Shown here one piece after another: positions 33,337 to 41,255 of a stretch of DNA of 64,000 bases; position 1 is the stretch's first letter, and each line of letters opens with the position of its first letter. The translations under genes were made by a program, and so were the position numbers. The stretch comes from Limnohabitans sp. 2KL-1 (GTDB lineage Bacteria > Pseudomonadota > Gammaproteobacteria > Burkholderiales > Burkholderiaceae_C), in the NCBI RefSeq assembly GCF_003063435.1, contig NZ_NESL01000001.1, forward strand, positions 186,001-250,000, in the 5' to 3' direction. A model generated the notes under the pieces. That model did no database searches. It was not told where the DNA came from and saw nothing but the letters and a program-made list of their open reading frames with translations.

Positions 33337-36300
33337 TTAAAAATCCAGGGCAATGATGCCCTTTGCTTGCTTGGCGCGTGAGCAGCACAGGATGATTTTG
33401 TGCTGCCGCTCTTTTTGGCTGAGCACAAAGTCGCGGTGCTCTACCTCGCCTGACGCCTGGGCATCGTAAGGCACAGCACACACCCCGCACAGGCCGTCGC
33501 TGCATTTCACATCGATGGCCAGGCCCGCATCGGCCAGCACGTCTGTGGCGCTGCGCTCGGCGGGCACCTGCAGGCGACGGCCTGATTTTTGCAACAGCAG
33601 CTCAAACGGCTGGTTCACCCAGGCATCGGCTTCGGGCACGCTGAAGTATTCGCGGTGCAGGGCGTCCCCCGGCCAGCCGTGTGCGGTGGCGGCCTCGAAC
33701 ACGCCGTCCATGAAGCGCGGCGCACCGCAGGTGTAGACATGCATGCCCGGCGCAAACTCAGGCAGCAGCTGCATCAAGTCAGCGCGCTGGCCTTCGTCCT
33801 TGAAGTGGTACTGCACCCGATCACGCCAGGGCGCTTGGGCCAGGTCTTTCAGAAAGCCCGCTGTCTTTCGGCTGGCTGCGCTGTAGTGAAAGTCAAAAGG
33901 CTTGCCCAAAGCGTGCAGCCGGTGCGCCATGGCGATCATGGGCGTCACGCCAATGCCCCCGGCCATCAGCCAGCTGTGGGTGGCGTCTTCGTGCAGCGCA
34001 AAGTGGTTGACCGGACGCGAGACAAACACTCGGCGTCCTTCGCGAAAGGCCCGGTGCATGAGCGCCGAGCCGCCGCGCCCACCAGCTTCGGGCGCCTCGC
34101 GCAGCACGCCCAGCACATAGCGGCTGCGGTCGGCCGGGTCGCCCGCCAGGCTGTAGGGGCGCTGGTATTCGGGGGCGATCACCACGTCGATGTGCCCGCC
34201 CGCCGTGAAGGCAGGCAGCTCGCGGCCATCGGGCGCTTTGAACTCGTAACGCGCCAGGCCCTCGGCCATCTCTTCGCGTTTGTGCAGCACCACCGGAAAC
34301 ACGGGGGGCTCGGCCGGCAAGGGCTGCGGCCCTGGGGCCAAGCCCTCGGTCTGGCCTGCTGCCAAGCGGGCTTGGTATTGCGCGGGCGTGAGCAAGGCCT
34401 GGTAGCGGGCAATGCCCTCTTCGCGGTTGACCGGGTAGGTCACCGGGTAAGGCGGCGGCATTTTGTCGGCCGGGTACACGGCCAGGGTCTGGTCTTCGTA
34501 GCGCAGGGCCAGGTCTTTTTGCAGGCTGCGCTGGTGGGTTTGTTGCGCTTGCACATAGCGTCCCGTGCGCTTGTCCAGCTCGATGTCCCACCACCATTTT
34601 TTGACCGGGTTGATGCTGCCGCGCTCGAGCAGGTCATCGAGCCGCGCCAGCGCCGGTGCGGCGGCGGGCAGCTTCATGGCCACTTGCCGCCACAGGCTGT
34701 CGGCCAGCAGGCCTTCGAGGTTCCAGGGGCAGGTTTTCATGCAGCGCCCGCACATGCCGCCTGCCGCGTTGGTGATGCGGTAGCGGGCGCATTTTTCGGC
34801 GTCGCTTTTCCAGATCTCGTAGCCGTTGTACATCAGCTTGGGGCCTGCGGTGATGGCCCCAGACGGGCATTCGCGGGCGCACTTGTTGCAGCTTTCGCAA
34901 AAGCTTTGTAAGCCAAAGTCGATGGGCCGGTCGGGGGCCATGGGCATGTCGGTGGTCACGCTGCCGCTTTTCAGGCGCGGGCCCAAAAACGGGTTGAGGA
35001 TCACCTCGCCAATGCGGCTGACTTCGCCCAGACCCGACAGCAGCAACAAAGGCGGCTGCAGCACATCGCCGTCGAGCACCGAATGCACCCGGGCCGAATA
35101 ACCCAGCCGCCGAATCTGCTCGGCCAAGATGCCGCCCATCAACGAAAACCGCAAATAAGCCCGCATGCTCTGCGCCACCGAAATCCAGTCGTCGCCACTC
35201 GCGCCTTCCATGGTTTCGTGGCCTTGGTCGATCAACAAATTCAGCGCGTTGGCGTGGTAGGCCGGCATGGGGTTGCCGCCCGCGTCGTGCGAGTAATAGG
35301 CCCATTCGGGCACGGCGCACAGGCCCACCGCGTCCACGCCCAAATAGTAAGAAGCGGCTTTGAGCTTGTCGGCGTTGCGCTGCGGGTCTTGAGTGCTGGT
35401 GGCCACTGGGCCACGCGCCGGGCCAAACTGCAAGAGCAGCAATGCGCCCAGTGCCCGACGGGCACAGGCCCCGATGGGGCTTTTCATCACGTAGTGCGCG
35501 TTCTTGGCGTCGTCTTGCACCGACTTGCCCAGGTCGCCAAACAAGGCGCGTGCAAAAAAGTCGGCCCGCTTTGGGAATCGAGGCACCCGGTCGTGGTCGA
35601 TGAAGGTGGTGGGCGTGTCTTGGCGTTTGAGCGTTTCAAACGGGTGCGCCCCTTGGCGAAACTCGCGCCGGGCATAAGCGTCGCGGTGGAATGCGCCTTT
35701 GAAGGTGCCCTGGCCCAGCCACCAGGCGGGGCCGTGGCTTTGCCAGCGGTTTTGCTGGGGTGCCAGAGCCTGATCCGGGGCCAGCGCCAAAGTGGTGCTG
35801 ACGGCGGCCAGGGCATAGCGTTGGCCCACATAGGGGTTGCCGCCATCGGGCAGGGTCAGGCCTGCGGCCAAGGCCAGGCGGGCCAAGTCCACATCGCTGC
35901 AGCTGGCGCTGTGGGCGCGGGCCTCGTGGCCCAGCATGCGCAAATAACTCGACAGCAGCACGGCCGTTTGCGCCGCCAGCACAGCGGCGCGGGGCGCTTG
36001 TGTGCCGGCCAGCCAGTCGCAGCCGGGCTCATCGGGTTTCGGGTCCCGCGCAAATTCCACCAGGATCACGATGGCGTGGCTGTGGTGCGCTATCGGCCCA
36101 TGCACCGTGCGGGCCGACTCCAGCACATCGGCCAAGATCATGTCCATGCCCGCCGCAAAACTGGCGGGCTGGCTTTGTGCCAACTCTTCGCCCAAGGCAG
36201 GCACGGCGGGGTTGCGGATCGGCTCGGCCAACCAGGCGCTCGCGGGCAGCGCGCAAATGCCCATCATCGAGGCGTCAAAGTAATAACCCGCGGCCTTCAG

Positions 36301-36555
36301 GTGCCGGGCGCGTTCGTCGGGCTCGGCCGGGATCTCGCCAACTTGCGGGTTCACGGCCCCATCGCGCACCAGGTCGAACATGGCCATGTAACGCGCCATG
36401 GCATGGGCCATCGACTCGGGGTCGTCGTGCGCAAAACGCAATGCCTGCATGGGCGGCAGCGCACTGTCGTCGGGGGCTGCGGTGGTGCGGCGCAGGCGCT
36501 CCAGCGGGTAGGGCCCCAAGTGCACGGGGCGGTCGCGGTACGAAAACAAGCGCAT
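33337..36555 (-). CDS. Self-sufficient catabolic reductive dehalogenase (RdhA fused to ferredoxin reductase and 2Fe-2S domain)
   Basis: A 1072-residue cytoplasmic protein without a Tat signal. Residues about 1-545 form two related RdhA/B12-binding-like halves, then two 4Fe-4S sets: Cys553, 556, 559, 563 and Cys589, 602, 605, 609. Residues about 750-970 are a flavin/NAD(P)H reductase (RPYSLAGD, GGIGVTPM), and the C-terminus is a plant-type 2Fe-2S domain (Cys1018, 1023, 1026, and 1057 or 1058). This is the BhbA architecture, known for NADPH-driven aerobic debromination of 3,5-dibromo-4-hydroxybenzoate with cobalamin. The ATG at 36555 has AAAGGA upstream. An SDR gene follows it. The halogenated substrate is inferred from family only. 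Confidence 0.86.
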   Translation of the reverse strand: MRLFSYRDRPVHLGPYPLERLRRTTAAPDDSALPPMQALRFAHDDPESMAHAMARYMAMFDLVRDGAVNPQVGEIPAEPDERARHLKAAGYYFDASMMGICALPASAWLAEPIRNPAVPALGEELAQSQPASFAAGMDMILADVLESARTVHGPIAHHSHAIVILVEFARDPKPDEPGCDWLAGTQAPRAAVLAAQTAVLLSSYLRMLGHEARAHSASCSDVDLARLALAAGLTLPDGGNPYVGQRYALAAVSTTLALAPDQALAPQQNRWQSHGPAWWLGQGTFKGAFHRDAYARREFRQGAHPFETLKRQDTPTTFIDHDRVPRFPKRADFFARALFGDLGKSVQDDAKNAHYVMKSPIGACARRALGALLLLQFGPARGPVATSTQDPQRNADKLKAASYYLGVDAVGLCAVPEWAYYSHDAGGNPMPAYHANALNLLIDQGHETMEGASGDDWISVAQSMRAYLRFSLMGGILAEQIRRLGYSARVHSVLDGDVLQPPLLLLSGLGEVSRIGEVILNPFLGPRLKSGSVTTDMPMAPDRPIDFGLQSFCESCNKCARECPSGAITAGPKLMYNGYEIWKSDAEKCARYRITNAAGGMCGRCMKTCPWNLEGLLADSLWRQVAMKLPAAAPALARLDDLLERGSINPVKKWWWDIELDKRTGRYVQAQQTHQRSLQKDLALRYEDQTLAVYPADKMPPPYPVTYPVNREEGIARYQALLTPAQYQARLAAGQTEGLAPGPQPLPAEPPVFPVVLHKREEMAEGLARYEFKAPDGRELPAFTAGGHIDVVIAPEYQRPYSLAGDPADRSRYVLGVLREAPEAGGRGGSALMHRAFREGRRVFVSRPVNHFALHEDATHSWLMAGGIGVTPMIAMAHRLHALGKPFDFHYSAASRKTAGFLKDLAQAPWRDRVQYHFKDEGQRADLMQLLPEFAPGMHVYTCGAPRFMDGVFEAATAHGWPGDALHREYFSVPEADAWVNQPFELLLQKSGRRLQVPAERSATDVLADAGLAIDVKCSDGLCGVCAVPYDAQASGEVEHRDFVLSQKERQHKIILCCSRAKQAKGIIALDF

Positions 36556-36568
36556 GCTCAGAGTCCTT

Positions 36569-37436
36569 TTAATGACCAACCCGTTGACCCAAAACCTTCA
36601 CCACCTCGGGCTGCACCTCGACCATGCCGTAAGGCCCGACCAGCTCGCCGTTCAGGGTCTGGCCTTGCACCTGCAGCTTGGCGGCCTGCAACTGCCCGTC
36701 GCCATTGACGAAGCTGAAATGCAAATCGGCACCGTCCATGCGGGCACCCAGCACGGGCTGCACCTGCGCGCCCCAGGCCAGGGTGCCGCCCACGCGCTGG
36801 TGCCGCTGCGTCAGCTGCAGCCGCGCCGGGCCACGGCGGTCCAGACCTTGCAGCGTCCACTGGCCCGCCACCACGGCGGGCACGGTCCAGAAATAGCCGG
36901 TGTTCGTGCCCACACGGATCACCTGGTCCGGCTCCCAGTCGCCCATCGAGAAGGTGTTGGACACCACCCGCGTGCCCGGGCGCATGGCCAAAATCGTGGG
37001 GCGCAGCTGCGCGTTCAACTCTTCCAGCAGGTACAGGGTGACCACCGTGGCTTTGGAAAAGTCTTCTTTGAAGATGTCGCCGTGCACGATGCGCACCCGG
37101 TCGGCCACCCCCGCGCGCTGCGCGTTGCGCTGAGCCAGTGCGGCCAGGTCTTTGTTGTACTCAATGCCCCAGGCCCGCGCCCCAAACTGCCGCGCCGCCG
37201 CGATCGGGATCTTGCCGTCTCCTGCGCCCAGGTCCACCACTTCGTCATCGGGGCCAACCCGCGCGGCCGTCAGCATTTGGATGACCAACTCATCACGGGT
37301 GGGCAGCCACATCACATCCTTGCCCATTTGTCCCAGTTTGGGGGTGTAGGTTTCGGGCGGCAGGCTGGTGCAGGCTGGTGCAGGCTTGCAGCAGCAACAT
37401 GGCCACAAGGGGCCAAACGCGGGTGAATCGGTGCAT
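36569..37436 (-). pseudogene. SAM-dependent methyltransferase lipoprotein, frameshifted by a 10-bp duplication
   Basis: The N-terminus from the ATG at 37436 reads as a lipoprotein signal (WPLVAMLLLQACTS). The methyltransferase body (DLGAGDG motif I, GIEYNKDLAAL, HGDIF) is in another frame down to 36569. The join lies at a tandem duplication of CAGGCTGGTG (37361-37380): removing one copy restores one continuous frame through ACTSLPPETYTPKLGQ. So the intact gene would encode about 285 residues. It lies just upstream of the dehalogenase on the same strand. It may be broken, phase-variable or restarted internally. Confidence 0.8.
37361..37380. repeat. 10-bp tandem duplication (frameshift site)
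   Basis: Two identical copies of CAGGCTGGTG, followed by a partial third (CAGGCT). The length is not a multiple of three, so it shifts the frame of the methyltransferase gene. Confidence 0.9.
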
Positions 37437-37568
37437 GGGCGGAACCGGACAGGGCAAGGGTGTTCTGAGGTTTTGGAGGGTACCGGATTTCTGAGCAAAG
37501 GCAGCTGTGGGGGTGACAGGACCGGCTGTGTCGATCCACACCGGCCAGTTGCCAAGGCCCGATCCAGC

Positions 37569-38060
37569 AGGATTGATCGCAATGGCAAGCGGGTCTACTC
37601 GGAGGGCGTTCCGTCCATCCCGTATCGGGTGCAGTGACCTTCAAAAGGGTGCCCGCCAAAAGTGCGCCCACGATTGAAGACTTGTTGAGGCACACCTCGG
37701 GCATGGCCTGTGGCGAACTCACCGCCAATACACCGTCAAAGACGCGTAAACCAAAGCCAAGGTTTTTCGTCCCAGTGTCCCTTTTGATCAATGAAGGACA
37801 CAGGTTTCATGTACCTGCGGCCAATGCATCGCGTTTGGCTGAGGCGTTTGCCAAGGACCCGTTGACGGGTGCGCCCAACGTTTTGATCGACGGCTCCAAA
37901 ACACCAGGCAATGACCAGGGCGGTGCTGGCAGTGTGGGCATAAATGGCTGCTGCTTGCGGTATTGCCACTGTGCATGGCTCGGCAGGCGAGTTCATGTGG
38001 GCTGGATTTGCAGGGACATTTTTCTGGGCTGAACCCAAAGAAAAATTGTGCGCTGTCTAG
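37569..38060 (+). pseudogene. Decayed serine hydrolase (beta-lactamase/EstB family)
   Basis: Fragments of a class C beta-lactamase-like esterase occur in order but in different frames: DRNGKRVYSEG near 37577, VPAKSAPTIEDLLRHTSGM near 37650, FHVPAANASRLAEAFAKDP near 37806, and GSAGEFMWAGFAGTFFWAEP from 37977 ending at the stop at 38058-38060. The SxxK and YxN catalytic segments between them are missing. Frameshifts and internal deletions make this clearly non-functional. Related intact genes encode roughly 400-residue esterases. Confidence 0.75.
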
Positions 38061-38488
38061 ATGACACAGTCCCCCAGTCTATTGCGTGCCAGCTATCGCA
38101 CACTGATGAAAAATCTGGTTTCTCAAGCCATTGTCAATTGAGACAAGCCAACCCCAACGTCAAGTTGGGCTTGGCGTTTGGGGGCCTGTCAACCCGCTCG
38201 TGCGTGCCCGATGTGGTGCTTGGGTGGGCATGACGTGCGTTGCTGAAACTCGATGACATGTCAGCTATTGGGCTCACGCCTTCGGGCTTGGAAGCCAACG
38301 AAAGCTGTGCCTGCGTTGCAGCGTTTGCGGTCAGCGATCGTTGCAAGCGGAGCTGCAGCTGTAGGTCAGAACCGGAAGTTCCGGCAGGCCGCAGCGAGAT
38401 CGGGTGGACAGGCCCCTTCGATACGGCATGGACTAAGCTATAAACCAAAGTAGTTGGAAACTATTGCTGCAAATGAAAAGGACAAGAC
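38061..38488. other. Intergenic region, no recognisable gene
   Basis: Only short unrelated frames are present. A weak -10-like TATAAA at 38439-38444 could serve the OsmC gene. Remnants of older genes are possible but not identifiable. Confidence 0.45.
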
Positions 38489-38965
38489 ATGGCAAAGCTA
38501 CACGATTTCGCATCGTCGATTGTCTGGACTGGAAACCGGGGAGAAGGAACTCGCGCTTACAAAAGTTACGACCGGACTTGGGATATTGCCTTGCCCAGCA
38601 AGGACATCATTCATTGTTCGAATGATCCTCTCCTTGGTGGTGATCCAGCCAAGATGAATCCTGAAGATCTCCTGATTTCGGCTTTGTCCGCATGCCACAT
38701 GCTTTGGTATTTACACCTTGCGAGCAATGCTGGGATCGTTGTTACAGGCTACCGTGACGATCCGATTGGCCATGGCGAGACTCTGCCGAATGGAGCAGGA
38801 CGGTTTCTTGCTGCAGTTCTCCGTCCGAAAATTTCGGTGCAAGAAGGCGCAGATTTGGAATTTGCTGGCGAACTTCACCATAAAGTTCATGACTTTTGCT
38901 TTATTGCTCGATCAGTTAATTTTCCCGTGAGCTATGAGCCGACTTTCACTGTAGTCGCCCGATAA
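38489..38965 (+). CDS. OsmC/Ohr-family peroxiredoxin-like protein
   Basis: A 158-residue OsmC-fold protein. The two redox Cys are visible in ISALSACHMLWY and VHDFCFIARSVNFPV, the usual pair for thiol-dependent hydroperoxide reduction. The ATG follows AAAAGGAC. Codon use is visibly more AT-rich than the neighbours and it sits alone between decayed sequence and an inverted-repeat region, so it may be horizontally acquired. Confidence 0.88.
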   Translation: MAKLHDFASSIVWTGNRGEGTRAYKSYDRTWDIALPSKDIIHCSNDPLLGGDPAKMNPEDLLISALSACHMLWYLHLASNAGIVVTGYRDDPIGHGETLPNGAGRFLAAVLRPKISVQEGADLEFAGELHHKVHDFCFIARSVNFPVSYEPTFTVVAR

Positions 38966-39039
38966 GCCTTTACGAATAACGCCTTCCAAGGTCCGCAACG
39001 AGTCGGCCGTGGACAGTCACTTGCGACGATTGAATGTCT

Positions 39040-39114
39040 GCTCCCAGCCTCAAGCAGACCCTAGAAATTGACGGCACCCCCATTTTGGATGGATCACTGG
39101 TTCAGGCTGGGAGC
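39040..39114. repeat. 11-bp inverted repeat, possible mobile-element remnant
   Basis: GCTCCCAGCCT (39040-39050) and AGGCTGGGAGC (39104-39114) are exact reverse complements around 53 bp. The intervening sequence encodes nothing recognisable. A terminator-like structure or a short MITE-like remnant are both possible. Confidence 0.4.
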
Positions 39115-39168
39115 CGTCGTTGACCCATGCCCAAAATGTGCCCACACCCACACTTGCCCCGTGATCTC

Positions 39169-39223
39169 CCTGATGCGAAGTCCATTCAAAATTTGTATGA
39201 TGACCTGATCAATTCGCATCAGG
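39169..39223. promoter_or_regulatory. 11-bp inverted repeat flanking the Bug-otn promoter
   Basis: CCTGATGCGAA (39169-39179) and TTCGCATCAGG (39213-39223) are exact reverse complements around 33 bp containing a TATGAT -10-like element (39196-39201). The right arm includes the AGG of the ribosome binding site of the Bug gene. It is a candidate operator for the threonate/erythronate operon, or an RBS-sequestering stem if transcription starts further upstream. Confidence 0.5.
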
Positions 39224-39230
39224 ACACCCC

Positions 39231-40205
39231 ATGCAACGCAGAAACTGGATCGCAGCGGCCGCTGCTTTGGTCGCCACCTCGCCATTTCTGGCCAACACCG
39301 CTTCGGCCCAAACTTGGCCCGCCCGATCCATCAAGCTGGTGGTGCCTTTTCCGCCCGGCGGTCTGATCGACAACATGGCCCGGCTGGTCGCACCCAAACT
39401 GGCGCTGGAGTTGGGCCAGCCCATCGTCATTGACAACAAGCCCGGTGCGGGTGGCAATCTGGGTGCGGCCGAGGCGGCGCGTGCGGCGGCCGATGGCTAC
39501 ACCTTGCTCATGGCTTCCCCCCCGCTCACCATCAGCCCGGCGCTGTACAGCAAACTGCCTTACAAGCCCGAGCAAATTGTCCCGGTGGCGTTGTTGGGCC
39601 GCGTGCCCAATGTGCTGGTGGTCAACCCGACTGCGGGCATCAACAGCCTGGCTGAATTGACGGCTTTGGCCAAGTCCAAACCAGGTCAGCTCAATTACGC
39701 CTCGAACGGGCAGGGCACCTCGCTGCACCTGAGCGCCGAGCTGTACAAAAGCCAGTCGGGTGCGTTCGTCACACATATCCCTTACCGGGGTGCGGCCGCA
39801 GGTCTCACGGGCTTGATGGCGGGCGAAGTGAACATGATGTTCGACAACCTGCCCTCGGCGCTGGGCCTGATCAACGGCGGCAAGCTCAAAGCCCTGGCCG
39901 TGACCACGCCCCAGCGCAGCAGCGCTTTGCCCAATGTGCCCACCATGGAAGAAGCGGGCATGAAGGGCTACCAGGTGTTTGCCTGGTTCGGTGTGGCAGC
40001 GCCTGCGGGCCTGCCTGTACCGGTTGCGCAAAAGCTGGAACAAGCGCTGGAACGTGTGGCCAGCCAGCCCGAGGTGAGGGCGGCCATGCTCAAAGCCGGC
40101 GCAGAGCCCGCTTGGGCCAACGCCCAAGGCCTGGCCAGTTTTATGCAGGCTGACACCACGCAGTGGAAAAAAGTGGCGGCTTTCGCCAAGATCACGCTGG
40201 ATTGA
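39231..40205 (+). CDS. Bug/TctC-family periplasmic solute receptor
   Basis: A 324-residue receptor with a Tat-like signal (QRRNWIAAAAAL, cut after SAQ) and signatures WPARSIKLVVPFPPGG and AADGYTLLMA. AGGA lies 6 nt before the ATG. It heads the operon containing ltnD, otnK, otnC and otnI, so it probably binds a four-carbon sugar acid such as threonate or erythronate. No membrane partners are present. Confidence 0.9.
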   Translation: MQRRNWIAAAAALVATSPFLANTASAQTWPARSIKLVVPFPPGGLIDNMARLVAPKLALELGQPIVIDNKPGAGGNLGAAEAARAAADGYTLLMASPPLTISPALYSKLPYKPEQIVPVALLGRVPNVLVVNPTAGINSLAELTALAKSKPGQLNYASNGQGTSLHLSAELYKSQSGAFVTHIPYRGAAAGLTGLMAGEVNMMFDNLPSALGLINGGKLKALAVTTPQRSSALPNVPTMEEAGMKGYQVFAWFGVAAPAGLPVPVAQKLEQALERVASQPEVRAAMLKAGAEPAWANAQGLASFMQADTTQWKKVAAFAKITLD

Positions 40206-40257
40206 CACCCGCAATGGGACTACATGCGCGTTGGGCGCTTTACTCTGGAGAAATGAC

Positions 40258-41172
40258 ATGACGACAGTAGGATTGATCGGTTTAGGGGCCATGGGCTCGG
40301 GCATGGCCGCATCGCTGCGCCGCGCTGGGCACAGCGTGCAGGTGTTTGATGTGCGCCGCGAGGTGGCCGAGGCGTTCACGAATGCGGGCGGCACGGCGCA
40401 CGACTCGCTGGCCTCGCTGGGTGCTGCGTGCGACGTGGTGGTGTCGGTGGTGGTCAATGCCGCACAAACCGAAGCCGTGCTGTTTGGCGACGGCACCACC
40501 CCCGATGGCATGTCTGGTTGCGCGGCCAGCATGAAGCCGGGCAGCGTGTTCGTGATGTGCTCCACCGTGGACCCGAATTGGTCGGTGGCACTCGAAGCGC
40601 GGCTGGAGGCCATGGACCTGCGCTATGTGGACGCGCCCATCTCGGGCGGCGCGGCCAAGGCCGCCTCTGGCCAGATGACCATGATGACCGCGGGCAAGCC
40701 TGAGGCTTATGCCGTGGCCGAGCCCTTCTTGAACGCCATGGCCGCCAAGGTCTACAAGCTGGGCGACAGCGCAGGCGCGGGCAGCAAGGTCAAGATCATC
40801 AACCAGCTGCTGGCGGGCGTGCACATCGCGGCCGCTGCCGAAGCCATGGCGCTGGGCATGCGCGAGGGTGTGGACCCGGCCGCCCTGTACGAGGTGATCA
40901 CCAACAGCGCGGGCAACAGCTGGATGTTTGAAAACCGCATGGCCCATGTGCTGGCGGCCGACTACACACCGCTGTCGGCCGTGGACATTTTTGTGAAGGA
41001 TCTGGGCATCGTGCTCGACATGGCGCGTGCCAGCAAGTTCCCGCTGCCGCTGTCCAGCACCGCGCACCAGATGTTCATGCAGGCGAGCACGGCGGGCTTC
41101 GCCAAAGAAGACGACAGCGCGGTGATCAAGATCTTTCCGGGCATCGAACTGCCGAAGAAAAAAAGTGCCTGA
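40258..41172 (+). CDS. ltnD: L-threonate dehydrogenase-type oxidoreductase
   Basis: A 304-residue NAD-dependent beta-hydroxyacid dehydrogenase: GLIGLGAMGSGMAASL, substrate loop CSTVDPNW, and catalytic Lys in AGSKVKIINQLLAG. It matches LtnD, which oxidises threonate to 2-oxo-tetronate. The ATG at 40258 has CTGGAG upstream. The following genes provide the kinase, aldolase/decarboxylase and isomerase of the same pathway. Confidence 0.88.
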   Translation: MTTVGLIGLGAMGSGMAASLRRAGHSVQVFDVRREVAEAFTNAGGTAHDSLASLGAACDVVVSVVVNAAQTEAVLFGDGTTPDGMSGCAASMKPGSVFVMCSTVDPNWSVALEARLEAMDLRYVDAPISGGAAKAASGQMTMMTAGKPEAYAVAEPFLNAMAAKVYKLGDSAGAGSKVKIINQLLAGVHIAAAAEAMALGMREGVDPAALYEVITNSAGNSWMFENRMAHVLAADYTPLSAVDIFVKDLGIVLDMARASKFPLPLSSTAHQMFMQASTAGFAKEDDSAVIKIFPGIELPKKKSA

Positions 41173-41175
41173 CCG

Positions 41176-41233
41176 TTGTGGGCGCTTGCCCCTGCGCGCG
41201 TATGCGTTCGGCCGCAGGGGCGGCCTCCCACAA
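41176..41233. repeat. REP/BIME-like element between ltnD and otnK
   Basis: Outer arms TTGTGGG and CCCACAA are exact reverse complements; the interior CGGCCGCAGGGGCGGCCTCC matches the element at 21449-21522. It fills most of the gap inside the operon. Confidence 0.65.
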
Positions 41234-41255
41234 CAACACCAAACACAAGCCAACC

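Noticed and set aside
35083..36708. 541-residue open frame on the plus strand
   Set aside because: It is the antisense shadow of the dehalogenase gene.
36569..37588. Methyltransferase starting at 37588
   Set aside because: The N-terminal 50 or so residues of this frame are unrelated to the family. The lipoprotein start in another frame at 37436 fits better after removing one 10-bp copy.
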